Shown one piece after another: positions 51,783 to 63,392 of a stretch of 64,000 bases of DNA. The stretch comes from Arthrobacter sp. NicSoilB8 (lineage in GTDB: Bacteria > Actinomycetota > Actinomycetes > Actinomycetales > Micrococcaceae), in assembly GCF_019977355.1 (NCBI RefSeq), contig NZ_AP024655.1, forward strand, positions 434,001-498,000, read 5' to 3'. The notes under the pieces are model-generated. The model saw only the letters and a program-made list of their open reading frames with translations, did not search any database and was not told the DNA's origin. The position numbers were made by a program, and so were the translations under genes. Position 1 is the stretch's first letter. Each line of letters begins with the position of its first letter.

Positions 51783-52457
51783 TCAGGGCATAAACCGGTA
51801 GCCGATGCCTGCCTCGGTGAGCAGGTGGCGCGGGTTGGCGGTGTCCGGCTCGAGCTTGCGGCGCAGCTGGGCCATGTAGACCCGCAGGTAGTTGGTCTCC
51901 TTGGCGTACGCCGGGCCCCAGACCGCGGAGAGCAACTGCTGCTGGGTGATGAGCTTTTCCGGATTCCGCACCAACACGTCAAGCATTTTCCACTCCGTGG
52001 GGGTCAGCCGGACGTCCTGTCCCTCGCGGATCACCCTGCGCTTGGCCAGGTCCACGGTGAAGTTCGCCGTGCTGACCACCGCTTCGTGGTCCGGTTCGAT
52101 GCTCCGGCGCAGCACAGCGCGGAGCCGGGCCAGGAGCTCGTCCAGGCCGAACGGTTTGGTGATGTAGTCGTCCGCGCCGGCGTCGAGGGCCTGGACCTTG
52201 TCCTCGGAGCCGTGGCGGGCGGACAGCACCAGGACCGGTACGCTGCTCCAGCCGCGCAGCTCCCGGATCACCGCCGTGCCGTCCAGATCCGGCAGGCCGA
52301 GGTCCAGGATCACCACCGCCGGCGGCTCCTGCCTGGCCTTAAGCAGTGCTGACCTGCCGTCCGCCGCTGTCGAGACCGCGTAGCCGTGGGCCTGCAGGGT
52401 GATGCGCAGGGCCCGCAACAGGTGGGGATCGTCGTCGACCACCAGGACCGCGCTCAT
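51783..52457 (-). CDS. kdpE: KdpE-like response regulator
   Basis: This 224-residue OmpR-family regulator has a receiver domain (phospho-acceptor Asp in AVVILDLGLPDLDGTAVI; LSARHGSEDKVQALDAGADDYITKPFG) and a winged-helix DNA-binding domain (LTPTEWKMLDVLVRNPEKLI, TNYLRVYMAQLRRKLE). It is translated with the KdpD gene through a four-base overlap. It should control K+ uptake; no kdpFABC genes are in this window. Confidence 0.95.
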   Translation of the reverse strand: MSAVLVVDDDPHLLRALRITLQAHGYAVSTAADGRSALLKARQEPPAVVILDLGLPDLDGTAVIRELRGWSSVPVLVLSARHGSEDKVQALDAGADDYITKPFGLDELLARLRAVLRRSIEPDHEAVVSTANFTVDLAKRRVIREGQDVRLTPTEWKMLDVLVRNPEKLITQQQLLSAVWGPAYAKETNYLRVYMAQLRRKLEPDTANPRHLLTEAGIGYRFMP

Positions 52458-55144
52458 GGCGTGTCCTGCCTGGCATCCTGGCCGGTTTCCTGGCCGATGA
52501 CAGAAAGCGGGGGCCGGTGGCGGCGGCCGGTCAGCGCCGATTGCGGTTCCAGCGGGGCACGGCCGGGGCGAGCATCAAAGGGCACGCCGGTGGAGAGCGG
52601 CAGGGTGATCACCATGGTCAGGCCGCCGCCCGGCGTTGCCTCCGCCGCCAGCCGTCCGCCCATCGCCTCGGTGAATCCCTTCGCCACGGCCAGGCCGAGG
52701 CCGATGCCGGCGCCCCGGGCGTCGTCGTCGAGGCGCTGGAACGGGCGGAACATGTCCAGGACCCGTTCCGCCGGGACGCCCCGGCCGTGGTCGATGATGC
52801 GCAGCTCGCCCGCGGGACGCCCGCGCAGCGTGGCCGGACTGAGACCGCCCGCCGTTCCGACCACCACGATGTCCGAGTCCGGGGCGTACTTGACGGCGTT
52901 CTCGACGATGTTTGCGATCACGCGCTCCAGCATGCCCTGGTCGGCATCGATCTCGGGCATGTTGGCTGGCAGTTCCACCCGCACCCGGCCCGGCGGGACG
53001 CCGTGCAGCGCGCCGGGGATCACCTCGTACCAGCGGAGCGGGCGCAGCCGGGGGCTGACCGAATCGGAGGTGATGCGGGACATGTCCAGCAGGTTGCCGA
53101 CCAGCAGGTCGAGCCGGTCGGAGCATTCCTCGATCGTGGCCAACAGCTCCTGCTCCTCCTGCGGGGTGTACCGGACACCGGTCCGCCGGAGGCCGCCGAC
53201 GGCGAGCTTGATCCCGGCCAGCGGTGTCCGCAGGTCGTGGGAGACCGCGCGGAGGATGGACGTGCGCATGGTGTTGCTCTCGGCCAGGCGCATCATCTCG
53301 CGCCGGCTGGCCACGAGCTGCTGGCGCTCCAGCTGGGCGGCCAGGTGCACGCCGAAGGCTGCCAGGAGCCGCCGGTCGCTGGCCGGCAGGATCCGGCCAT
53401 AGAGGACCAGCCGGGTGGTGGGGTTGATCTCCTCGACGTTCTCGCCGTCGGGAGCGTGGTTAGCCGGTACGTCGCCGGCGGAGGCCAGGAGCCGCCAGGC
53501 TCCGCCGCCGTGGGTGCCCTGGCTGAAGAGAGCCGTGCCGCGGACCTGGAAGACGGTCCTGGCCTGCTCGAGCAGGGACTGGACGGTGTCCTCCGAACCG
53601 GCGGCCCCGCGGGTGAGATCACTGAGTGTGGCGGCCTCCGCCCTGGCCCGGGCGGCCTCCTTGGACCGGCGGGCGGACAGGTCCACCACCACGGCGACGG
53701 CCGCCGACACTCCTACAAAGACGAAGAGGGCCAGGTAGTTCTGTGGATCGCTGATGAACAGGTTGCCGGTCGGGGGAGTGGAGAAGTAGTTCACCAGCAG
53801 GCTGCTCCACAGGGCCGCCAGGACCGCCGGCCACAGCCCGCCCACCAGGGCCACCGCCACCGAGCCGCTGAGCTGGACCAGCATGGCGGTGGCCACGTTC
53901 TGCTGCGGATTCAGGAACGCCAGGAGCAGCTGCAGGAGCGCCGGAAGGAGCACCGCGAGGACCAGGCCCACCGCCACCCGGGCCCGGCCGAGGTCGCGGG
54001 GTCGCGGCACCCCCGTGCCCTGCCCGCCGAGCGGATGGGAGACCATGTGGACGTCGATGTCCCCGGAACCGCGCACCACCCGGGTGCCCACGCCGCTGCC
54101 CAGGAGACGGCCCAGCACGCCCGCGATGTTCTTGTGGCGCGAGATCCCGACCACGATCTGGGTGGCGTTGACGCTGCGGGCGAAGTCCAGCAGCGCGGCC
54201 GCCGGGTCCTCTCCGGCGACGATATGGTAGCTGCCGCCCATGTCCTGGACCAGCCGCCGTTGCCGTTCGAGCGCCTGCGGTGACTCCGAAGCGACGCCGC
54301 CAGCGGCCCGCACATGGACGGCCAGGAGGTCTCCGCCGCTGACCCGGGTCAGGATGCGTGCCCCGCGCCGGATGAGCGCCTCGCCCTCAGGGCCGCCGGT
54401 CAGTCCGACGACGATGCGCTCGCGGGCAGGCCAGCTGTCCTGGATCCCGTGCTCGGCACGGTACTTCGCCAGCCCCTCGTCCACCCGGTCGGCCAGCCAC
54501 AGCAGGGCGAGTTCGCGCAGCGCGCTGAGGTTGCCCAGCCGGAAGTAGTCGGAGAGTGCCGCATCAATCTGGTCCGCGGGGTAGATCTTGCCGTCGCTGA
54601 GCCGCTGGCGCAGCAGTTCAGGGGGGATATCGACCAAATCGATCTGGTCGGCGCGGCGCACGACGTCATCCGGAACCACTTCATCCGGCTCAACTTCGGC
54701 CGGCACCGTCTCCGCCTGGCGGACGCCGGTGATGGCACTGACAACGTCGCCCAGGGACGCCAGGTGTGCAATGTTGAGCGTGGACAGGACATTGATCCCG
54801 GCGTCGAGGAGTTCGTCCACGTCCTGCCAGCGCTTCGGGTTGCGGCTGCCCGGGACGTTGGTGTGGGCGTAGTCATCCACCACCACGGTCTCGGGGGCAC
54901 GGGCCAGGACCGCGTCCAGGTCCATTTCCTCGGCCTCCGCGCCTCGGTGGCCTAACCGCCGGGGCGGAATGACCTCCAGGCCCGCCATCAGGGCCCTCGT
55001 GTCGGGCCGGCCGTGATCGAGCGCGAACGCTACCGCAACGTCCTCGCCGCGCTCGCCGAGGCGGTGGGCTTCCTCCAGCATCTCGTAGGTCTTGCCCACA
55101 CCGGGCGCGGCCCCCAGGAAGATCCGCAGCGTTCCACGTGCCAT
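52454..55144 (-). CDS. kdpD: KdpD-like sensor histidine kinase
   Basis: This 896-residue protein has the full KdpD order. An N-terminal KdpD domain carries Walker A FLGAAPGVGKTYEMLEEAHR (1-210), then a universal-stress-like domain (about 245-370; RIVVGLTGGPEGEALIRR). Four membrane helices of the DUF4118 type follow (about 395-500), then a GAF-like region, the HisKA site RAVSHDLRTPLAGIKLAVGG, and the ATPase domain (IVENAVKYAPDSD, GRGVPAERVLDMFRPFQRLD). It senses K+ limitation or turgor and phosphorylates KdpE. Start ATG at 55144. Confidence 0.95.
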   Translation of the reverse strand: MARGTLRIFLGAAPGVGKTYEMLEEAHRLGERGEDVAVAFALDHGRPDTRALMAGLEVIPPRRLGHRGAEAEEMDLDAVLARAPETVVVDDYAHTNVPGSRNPKRWQDVDELLDAGINVLSTLNIAHLASLGDVVSAITGVRQAETVPAEVEPDEVVPDDVVRRADQIDLVDIPPELLRQRLSDGKIYPADQIDAALSDYFRLGNLSALRELALLWLADRVDEGLAKYRAEHGIQDSWPARERIVVGLTGGPEGEALIRRGARILTRVSGGDLLAVHVRAAGGVASESPQALERQRRLVQDMGGSYHIVAGEDPAAALLDFARSVNATQIVVGISRHKNIAGVLGRLLGSGVGTRVVRGSGDIDVHMVSHPLGGQGTGVPRPRDLGRARVAVGLVLAVLLPALLQLLLAFLNPQQNVATAMLVQLSGSVAVALVGGLWPAVLAALWSSLLVNYFSTPPTGNLFISDPQNYLALFVFVGVSAAVAVVVDLSARRSKEAARARAEAATLSDLTRGAAGSEDTVQSLLEQARTVFQVRGTALFSQGTHGGGAWRLLASAGDVPANHAPDGENVEEINPTTRLVLYGRILPASDRRLLAAFGVHLAAQLERQQLVASRREMMRLAESNTMRTSILRAVSHDLRTPLAGIKLAVGGLRRTGVRYTPQEEQELLATIEECSDRLDLLVGNLLDMSRITSDSVSPRLRPLRWYEVIPGALHGVPPGRVRVELPANMPEIDADQGMLERVIANIVENAVKYAPDSDIVVVGTAGGLSPATLRGRPAGELRIIDHGRGVPAERVLDMFRPFQRLDDDARGAGIGLGLAVAKGFTEAMGGRLAAEATPGGGLTMVITLPLSTGVPFDARPGRAPLEPQSALTGRRHRPPLSVIGQETGQDARQDTP

Positions 55145-55208
55145 GTCGTCATTCTGTCACTTGGAGGCGGACCCGGGCGACGCGGCCGCGGGCCCACGGA
55201 AGCCCGCG

Positions 55209-55273
55209 TTAAGGAACCGTCAGGATTGTCCGCCGGACAGTTGCCGCGGCTGCCGCGACTGATACTGTCGCGG
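55209..55273. promoter_or_regulatory. Intergenic KdpE-type repeats and inverted repeat before the APC transporter
   Basis: Two related heptamers, TTAAGGA (55209-55215) and GTCAGGA (55219-55225), are offset by 10 bases as is usual for OmpR-family direct repeats. Downstream a perfect inverted repeat CCGCGAC-TGATACT-GTCGCGG (55253-55273) surrounds GATACT, a possible -10 hexamer. Both are on the 166-base gap between kdpD and the transporter. Confidence 0.45.
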
Positions 55274-55310
55274 ACGGAAGCGGCGCGGTGCGTCGCGTGG
55301 AAAGGACGTT

Positions 55311-57287
<1,977 letters not shown>

Positions 57288-57300
57288 CACCGGGAACACA

Positions 57301-57335
57301 AACGCCCCTCCGGAGGAATCCTCCGGAGGGGCGTT
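57301..57335. terminator. Perfect 16-bp-stem bidirectional terminator
   Basis: AACGCCCCTCCGGAGG pairs without mismatch with CCTCCGGAGGGGCGTT around the loop AAT. It lies between the convergent transporter and cold shock genes and should terminate both. Confidence 0.93.
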
Positions 57336-57389
57336 GTGATCTTCGGGGAAAGTGCCCCGGCCGGGCGGCCGGGACATTATCCGGAGTAC

Positions 57390-57593
57390 TTAGAGCGGGC
57401 GGATGTTCTCAGCCTGCGGGCCCTTCGGGCCCTGCGTGACGTCGAATTCAACCTTCTGGTTCTCGTCCAGCGAGCGGTAGCCGCTGGTGGCGATTGCCGA
57501 GTAGTGGGCGAAAACGTCGGCCGACCCGTCATCCGGGGCAATGAAGCCAAAACCCTTTTCGGCGTTGAACCATTTAACTGTGCCTGTAGCCAT
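57390..57593 (-). CDS. cspA: Cold shock protein (CspA family)
   Basis: From ATG at 57593 this is a 67-residue cold shock protein with both RNA-binding motifs: [19 protein letters not shown] (RNP1) and DVFAHYSAI (RNP2). It keeps the small beta-barrel ending [14 protein letters not shown]. It acts as an RNA chaperone. The long untranslated stretch upstream (57594 to about 57720) may be a temperature-responsive leader, as in other csp genes; no structure was worked out. Confidence 0.97.
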   Translation of the reverse strand: MATGTVKWFNAEKGFGFIAPDDGSADVFAHYSAIATSGYRSLDENQKVEFDVTQGPKGPQAENIRPL

Positions 57594-57741
57594 GCCTTTA
57601 TCCTTCTGAAATGCTGCTGATCTCCGGCGGCCATAAGGCCAACGGCTGCGGAGACATTCGTCCGCTGTCCCCCAACGTACGGGGCGACGGCCCCCTGTGC
57701 AAGGGTCTGACGGGGGTCTTCGCATCTGCATGGCACTTCAG

Positions 57742-58695
57742 TCAATCCGAAACGGGGCCGTCGAAGAGCGCAATCAGGTCGCGGCTGATCTGGTACGGCG
57801 ACGTCTCGCTCGGGCTGTGACCGCCCCGGTAGACGGAAATTTTCGCCCCGATCGACTGCGCGAAGCGCCGGTGCAGCCCCAGCGGCCAGAGATCGTGTTC
57901 CCCGACGGCGACAAACTTCGGCAGCGTCGCCGCCGCCAGCAGTTGCCGCAGATCGGGGGTGTGCTTCATGAGGCCGATGATGTCGACCACCGAGGCGCGG
58001 CGCGTGTACGCGAACCTGCTTTTCACGAACCGCAACCGCATGGGCGCCACCCTGGCGACATTGCTGCGGATGCCCCAGATCATCAAGGCGGCGCCGGCCC
58101 GGCTGTTGACCAGGCCGCTGAACCAGCCGACGAAGGGCAGCCCGCGGAAACACTGGCCAGGCTCCGGCGGGCAACTGATCAGGGTCAGGCTCCGGAACAT
58201 CTCGGGCCGCTGTTGAAAGGCCAGCTGGGCGACGGTGGCCGCGAAGGAGTACCCCACGACGTGTGCCGCGCCGTCCCCGGCGTCGAGCATCGCGATGAGG
58301 TCGTCACGGAAGAGCTCGTAGTCATAGTGGGTCCGCGGCGGGGCGAGGTTTTCCGGCCCGGCCCGGGCTGATTCGTACTGGCCCGCTATGTCGCAACTGA
58401 GCACGAAATAGCCGGCCGCGGCTAGCTCGGGCAGCATGAGGATGAAGTCTTCCTTGGAGCCGGTAGCGCCCGGAATGAGCAGGACGCGCGGGTTGCCCGG
58501 ATCCCCGGACGTGATGGTCGCGAGGGTGCCGCTGGGCGCCTCGAACTCGCCGCGCAGCACACCTTCCGGCAGGGCGGACCAGTCGAAGTCCGGCAGCGCT
58601 GCATCCCGGCGGGCGGCATCATCCACCAGCCCTGAACCGAAGCCTTCGGGTTCGGGAACCGGCGTGTCCTGTGCGTTGCGGCCAACAGACACCAT
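57742..58695 (-). CDS. Alpha/beta hydrolase
   Basis: This 317-residue protein has the alpha/beta hydrolase pattern: oxyanion region VLLIPGATGSKEDFILMLP, nucleophile elbow AHVVGYSFAATVAQLAF (G-x-S-x-A), acid region FVAVGEHDLWPLGLHRRF, and His in YRGGHSPSETSPYQISRDLI. No signal peptide is present. The substrate is unknown; esters or lactones are plausible. It is separated from the neighbouring PEP-synthase-like gene by 42 bases on the same strand. Confidence 0.88.
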   Translation of the reverse strand: MVSVGRNAQDTPVPEPEGFGSGLVDDAARRDAALPDFDWSALPEGVLRGEFEAPSGTLATITSGDPGNPRVLLIPGATGSKEDFILMLPELAAAGYFVLSCDIAGQYESARAGPENLAPPRTHYDYELFRDDLIAMLDAGDGAAHVVGYSFAATVAQLAFQQRPEMFRSLTLISCPPEPGQCFRGLPFVGWFSGLVNSRAGAALMIWGIRSNVARVAPMRLRFVKSRFAYTRRASVVDIIGLMKHTPDLRQLLAAATLPKFVAVGEHDLWPLGLHRRFAQSIGAKISVYRGGHSPSETSPYQISRDLIALFDGPVSD

Positions 58696-58737
58696 GCTCC
58701 TAACATAGCCCCTTGGCCCTCGGCAGAGGACCGCGGC

Positions 58738-61563
58738 TCAGCCGGCCATTGTGCTGGCGGCCTTCGCGGGGGAGACCGGGGCGTCCGCTGGCCGCACCGT
58801 TCCGGCTGAGCCGTCCACGGTCACGCGCTGGCCGGTCCGCAGCAGGGTGGTCGCGTCCGGCACGCCCACCACGGCGGGGATGCCGTATTCGCGGGCCACC
58901 ACGGCCCCGTGCGAGATCACTCCGCCCATCTCCATCACCAGGGCGCCGGCGGTCATGAACAACGGGGTCCAGCCCGGGTCGGTGGATGGTGCCACGAGGA
59001 TTTCCCCGGGCTCCAGGTGGGCGCCCACCGGGTCCAGGATGACCCGCACCGTTCCGGTAGCGGTGCCGGCCGACGCCGGTGTCCCGGCGAGGGCATCGGA
59101 AGCGGGGGACTTCGCCATCACCGCGGCCTCCACATCCGTGCCGTCGGAGAGCAGGATCCGTGGAATCCGGCGGCGGCGCAGTTCGACGTCGTAAAGCCGG
59201 CGGCGGGCCGCCACGATGTCTTTGAGGTCGGCACCCCGCAACCCCACGCGGACTTCGTCGAATTCGAGGAAATACACATCATCCGCTACGGCGATCGAAC
59301 CGGACCGGGCCAGTTCGCCGCCGATGACATTGAACTGGCGGCGCATCTCCGCGAGCGTGAGGATGATGTAGAACTTCGGCAGTTCGCGCAGTCCCGACAA
59401 CTGCCGGGTCCGGCGCAGGCAGAACTCCACCGCCCGGGCCCTGAGCTGGCCGCGGGCCCGGGTCCGTTCCACGAGATCGCGGATCCTGGCCTCGGCGTGT
59501 TCCTCCGCGCGGGCGAACTGCCGGTCGGGGGCTTGCTCGGGGTCCTCCACGTGGAGGTAGTTCGAGATCATGCCGAGGATGTGGTCCGGCTTCTCCGACC
59601 ACCGCGGCATGCCAAGGTCGATCTCGGCCACGGCGCGGTGGCCGTAGTGATCCAGGAACCCGTGCAGTCCGGTCTGCGCCACCGTGGGCAGCGTGCCGGC
59701 CGCGTACATGGCGGCCAGTTCTCCCGGGCCGTGGGCCAGGAACGCCTCGCGGGACGCGGCATTCGCGCCGATGGTGACGGCCAGCTGCCAGAGCTCAAGA
59801 TCCATCTCGGTGGTGACGTTGTTCGGCAGCCCCCGCAGCACCGCCTCGAGTTCCCGCGGCTGCGCGATGCCGCGCAACAGCCTGCGGGCGGCGGCCAGCA
59901 TGAGGTAACCCACGGACGGTGCCGGCAGCGTCGCCAGGATCAGCCCGTCCACGGTGCGCTCCAGGATGCGCTCGGCGTGATCGAGCCGGCCAAATGCGGT
60001 GGCCGGCTCCGGCAGGACCAGCTCCGCCTCGAGGCGCTTTCCGTAGTCGAAGGCGCGGCGCAGTTCTGTTGCCGGCCGCACTGTGGCCCGCAACATGGCT
60101 GGAACCAGCCGGACTATCATCGCAAGGCTGTCCATGCCTTCGGCGCTGCGTGTTTGCGGGCTGCCTGAGCCGGGCTTCCGCGCGGCAGGCGTCTCCGCGG
60201 CGCGGGGGCGGGTCCGCCGCGGCGTCCGTGCGCGCAAGCCGAATCGGGGGTCCTCCAGGAGCGTCGGGAAGACGGCGCCTGACCTTCCGTCCGCGAGCGG
60301 GAGCATCCGCAACAGGTAGCGGCGGCCGTACTTATTGTGAACGAAGGGCGTCATGTCCACGTACATGCGCAGGCCCGGGTTGATGAACTGCCACAGTCCC
60401 CTGCGGTTCCGCATGGAGCCCAGCACGTAGAGTCCGATGGGGGTGAGCGGACGGGTCAGGCCCTGGAGCAGGGTGCCGCACAGGTACACACGGGTGTCAG
60501 TGGCGGGCCTCGACTCCGCGCCAACAGGCTCGGCGGCAGCCGGGTCCGGCAACGGATACAAAGTAGTGATGGGCCGCGACTGCGTCACCCAGATCTTGCC
60601 GCCAGCGTCGATCACCCATTCCACATCCTGCGGGGCCCCGAACAGCCGCTGGATGGTATGGCCCAGCGCCGTCAGTTCATGGATACGGGCGTCATCCAGG
60701 GCCGACGGCCGGCCGGCCGGAGGCTGCCCCGGGGAGCGGAGCAGGACACGTCCCGTCGCCGTATCCACGACGAAATGGTCCGGGTTCACGCTGCCGGAGA
60801 CCACCGCCTGGCCCGGCCCGGCGCTCGCATCGATGACCGTTTCGGTCCGGGTGCCCGTGACGGGATTGGCAGTGAACAGCACACCGGCCGTGGTGGCGGC
60901 GACGACGTCCTGGACGACGACGGCGAGTCCGACCTCGCGGTGGCTGATCCCGTTGGTGGAGCGGTAGGCCACTGCGCGCTCAGTCCAGAGCGAGGCCCAG
61001 CAGCGGCGGACCGACTCGACCACTGCATCGGCCCCGGAGATGTCGAGGAAGGAATCCTGCAGCCCGGCGAAGCTGGCGAACGGCAGGTCCTCGGCGGTCG
61101 CGGAGGACCTGACCGCCACTGCGGCACCGGGGCCGAGCGCGGCATACGCGGCGCGGACGGCGGAATCCACATCGGCGGGAATCGGCGCGGTCACAATCAT
61201 TTCCCGTGCCTGCCTCGCCAGTTCGCGCAGGTCCAGTGGGGGATGCTGTTCCTCGGTGCGGGCCAAGGCGGGGTGGGCGGCGTCGGGGGATGGGCCCGGC
61301 CGTCCAGATCCGGGCTGCGCTATTCCGTAGTGGGCTGTTCCGTAGGGCGCGTCCAGCCGGGCCGCCAGTGCCGCCAAACCGGCCGGGGCGGCCTTCCGGT
61401 AGGCGGCCGTGGTGAGACAGAAGCCGCGCGGCACGGGGAACCCGGCCGCCATGAGCTTGCCAAGGTTCATGGCCTTGCCGCCCACGAGCGGCAGGGGAGC
61501 GGAACCCAGTTCACTGAGATCCACGACGAGACTTTCCGGCGCCCTGCCCTCTGCAGAACCCAT
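58738..61563 (-). CDS. PEP synthase / rifampin phosphotransferase-like protein (second copy)
   Basis: ATG at 61563, seven bases behind GGGAG, gives 941 residues; GTG at 61575 is an alternative. The layout is the same as in the gene at 490: ATP-grasp region (LVGGKAMNLGKLMAAGFPVP, VRSSATAEDLPFASFAGLQD), a central part with shared words (GLPNNVTTEMDLELWQLAVT, YGHRAVAEIDLGMPRWSEKP), and a C-terminal His domain GGVISHGAVVAREYGIPAVV. It ends soon after that domain, so it lacks a PEP-binding barrel. The target of phosphorylation is unknown. Confidence 0.85.
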   Translation of the reverse strand: MGSAEGRAPESLVVDLSELGSAPLPLVGGKAMNLGKLMAAGFPVPRGFCLTTAAYRKAAPAGLAALAARLDAPYGTAHYGIAQPGSGRPGPSPDAAHPALARTEEQHPPLDLRELARQAREMIVTAPIPADVDSAVRAAYAALGPGAAVAVRSSATAEDLPFASFAGLQDSFLDISGADAVVESVRRCWASLWTERAVAYRSTNGISHREVGLAVVVQDVVAATTAGVLFTANPVTGTRTETVIDASAGPGQAVVSGSVNPDHFVVDTATGRVLLRSPGQPPAGRPSALDDARIHELTALGHTIQRLFGAPQDVEWVIDAGGKIWVTQSRPITTLYPLPDPAAAEPVGAESRPATDTRVYLCGTLLQGLTRPLTPIGLYVLGSMRNRRGLWQFINPGLRMYVDMTPFVHNKYGRRYLLRMLPLADGRSGAVFPTLLEDPRFGLRARTPRRTRPRAAETPAARKPGSGSPQTRSAEGMDSLAMIVRLVPAMLRATVRPATELRRAFDYGKRLEAELVLPEPATAFGRLDHAERILERTVDGLILATLPAPSVGYLMLAAARRLLRGIAQPRELEAVLRGLPNNVTTEMDLELWQLAVTIGANAASREAFLAHGPGELAAMYAAGTLPTVAQTGLHGFLDHYGHRAVAEIDLGMPRWSEKPDHILGMISNYLHVEDPEQAPDRQFARAEEHAEARIRDLVERTRARGQLRARAVEFCLRRTRQLSGLRELPKFYIILTLAEMRRQFNVIGGELARSGSIAVADDVYFLEFDEVRVGLRGADLKDIVAARRRLYDVELRRRRIPRILLSDGTDVEAAVMAKSPASDALAGTPASAGTATGTVRVILDPVGAHLEPGEILVAPSTDPGWTPLFMTAGALVMEMGGVISHGAVVAREYGIPAVVGVPDATTLLRTGQRVTVDGSAGTVRPADAPVSPAKAASTMAG

Positions 61564-61657
61564 TTCTGCTCCCACGTCCTGTCCGCGTATTCAACTACGG
61601 CCGCGTGCGGGCTTTGCGCCCGGCGGCGGGGCCACTCTGTCAAGCGTTGCTGCAGAG

Positions 61658-61975
61658 CTACTGCCCGGCGTCGGCCTCGCCGGTGTCCTCCCAGATCACA
61701 TCCAGGTTGCGGAAGACCGGCGGACCGTCGCAGAGGGCGGCCATCTTGGCGGCGAACTCGGAGGTCTCGGGCCGGTTGGAGTTCTCCATGGCCGACTCGT
61801 AGGAGTCGAACTCAACGATTGTGAGGTATGTTCCGGGGCGGTCACGGTCGGCGGTGGCCGCGATGCGGCGGAACGTCGGGGTCGTGGACCCTTCCGTTCT
61901 CGACGGGCGGCCGAGTTGCTCGATCTCCTCGATGCGGGACGTCTGGAATTCGATGATCTGCACAAACCTGGCCAT
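61658..61975 (-). CDS. Small ABM-like (dimeric alpha/beta barrel) protein
   Basis: From ATG at 61975, behind GAGGAG, this is 105 residues with the pattern of antibiotic-biosynthesis-monooxygenase-like proteins: MARFVQIIEFQTSRIEEIEQ, then GTYLTIVEFDSYESAMENSN, followed by a helix (SEFAAKMAALCDGPPVFRNL). Such proteins form dimeric barrels, and their roles range from monooxygenases to ligand binders. No catalytic residue identifies it. It lies upstream of the PEP-synthase-like gene on the same strand, 94 bases away. Confidence 0.7.
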   Translation of the reverse strand: MARFVQIIEFQTSRIEEIEQLGRPSRTEGSTTPTFRRIAATADRDRPGTYLTIVEFDSYESAMENSNRPETSEFAAKMAALCDGPPVFRNLDVIWEDTGEADAGQ

Positions 61976-62121
61976 GACGGCTCCTCGACGGCGGCGGATG
62001 CTGATGCGCTTCACGCTAGACCCTCGTACTTGCGGGTGCAAGGGCAGGCGGACGGGGCACGGGTAGGAGGCAGGGGCAGGCGCCCGCGCGTGATCCGGCG
62101 CCGCCGCCGTCGGGAGTCCTG

Positions 62122-63177
62122 CTAGGGAGTCAGCAGGACCTTGATGGCGCGCCGTTCGTCCATGGCGCGGTAGGCCTCGGGGGCCTCCTCAAGGGGCATG
62201 ACCGAATCGAACACCCGGCCCGGATTGATAGTGCCGTCGAGCACGTCGGCCAGCAGTTCCGGGATGTACGTCCGGGCCGGGGCCATGCCGCCGGCGATCG
62301 AGATGTTGGTGTCGAACAGGAAACGCAGCGGGGCCTCAGCGCCGCCGGTGGGAACGCCGACAAAGCCCAGGGCGCCGCCCGGGCGGACGCTGTGCAGCGC
62401 CTGGTCCATGGACTCCTTGGTCCCCACGCATTCCAGCACGGAGTCGGCCAGTACGCCGCCGAGCAGTTCGCGGACCTTGGCCACGCCGTCGTCTCCGCGT
62501 TCGGCGACGATGTCCGTGGCCCCGAATTCGCGGGCGATCGCTTGGCGGTCGGCGTGCCGTGACATGGCGATGATCCGCTCCGCGCCGAGGCGCTTGGCGG
62601 CGAGCACGCCGCAGAGCCCGACGGCGCCGTCGCCCACCACAACCACGGTCCGGCCGGGGCCGGCCTTGGCGGCGAGCGCAGCGTGGTGGCCGGTGGCCAT
62701 GACGTCGGAGAGCGTGAGCAGGCTGGCGCGGAGGGCGTCGTCCGGATCGGTGACGCCCGGAACCTTGACCAGCGTGGACTCGGCGAGCGGCACGCGGACA
62801 GCCTGGCCCTGGCCGCCGTCGATGCCCAAACCGGTGTCGTCCTGGCCGCCCCAGCCGGCCAGGCGGTCGCAGGCCACCGTGACGCCGTTGCGGCACTGGG
62901 GGCACTCGCCGCAGCTGACCACGAAGGGCGCGATCACGAAATCGCCGACAGCGAGCCCGGTCACGTCCCCGCCGATGCTTTCGACCGTCCCGACGAACTC
63001 GTGTCCGATTGCGGACGGTTTGTGGGTGGGCTTGACCCCGCGGTAGGGCCACAGATCCGAGCCGCAGACGCAGGAGGCGGTAACCTTCACGACGACGTCG
63101 GTGGGCAGCTGGACCGTGGGGTAGTCGCGGTCTTCGACTCGGATGTCGCCGGGACCGTGGATGATGGTGGCGCGCAT
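62122..63177 (-). CDS. Zinc-dependent alcohol dehydrogenase family protein
   Basis: From ATG at 63177, behind CGAGGAG, this is 351 residues. The medium-chain dehydrogenase motifs are catalytic zinc site SCVCGSDLWPYRG with GHEFVGTVESIGGDVTGLAV, structural zinc loop CGECPQCRNGVTVACDRLA with four Cys, and Rossmann GDGAVGLCGVLAAKRLGAER. It should oxidise an alcohol with NAD(P). The sequence is typical of broad-substrate enzymes of soil actinobacteria. It stands alone. Confidence 0.92.
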   Translation of the reverse strand: MRATIIHGPGDIRVEDRDYPTVQLPTDVVVKVTASCVCGSDLWPYRGVKPTHKPSAIGHEFVGTVESIGGDVTGLAVGDFVIAPFVVSCGECPQCRNGVTVACDRLAGWGGQDDTGLGIDGGQGQAVRVPLAESTLVKVPGVTDPDDALRASLLTLSDVMATGHHAALAAKAGPGRTVVVVGDGAVGLCGVLAAKRLGAERIIAMSRHADRQAIAREFGATDIVAERGDDGVAKVRELLGGVLADSVLECVGTKESMDQALHSVRPGGALGFVGVPTGGAEAPLRFLFDTNISIAGGMAPARTYIPELLADVLDGTINPGRVFDSVMPLEEAPEAYRAMDERRAIKVLLTP

Positions 63178-63392
63178 GGGGGCTCCTCGCATGGTGGTGG
63201 GTGGGCTGGGACCGAGTTTAGTCGGCCCGGCCCGCTGCGGTCCCCTCGGAGCCGAGCAGCCGGGCGATCGGGGGCCGGCCGCCCCGGGCCCCGGCGATCC
63301 GGGCCCGGCCGCCCCCGGGCCCCGGCGATCCGGGCCGGCCTCTGAACCGGACGCTGAACCGGGCAGCGGGCCTGCAGGTGCCGGCCGCCGAT
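63178..63392. other. GC-rich intergenic region with imperfect direct repeat
   Basis: No gene was found in this 215-base stretch. Between about 63271 and 63340 a segment of about 31 bases built around GGGCCCCGGCGATCCGGGC occurs twice in slightly altered form. It also contains several CCCGGG palindromes. It lies between divergent genes and may hold both promoters. Confidence 0.6.

Noticed and set aside
51356..51982. A longer version of the small membrane protein overlapping kdpE
   Set aside because: The extension would read kdpE coding sequence in another frame and has no hydrophobic or conserved pattern; the shorter start after kdpE is preferred.
55145..55310. c-di-AMP (ydaO-type) riboswitch before the APC transporter
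   Set aside because: The gap is only 166 bases and none of the conserved pieces of that riboswitch could be recognised; the same holds for the leader of the NlpC/P60 gene.
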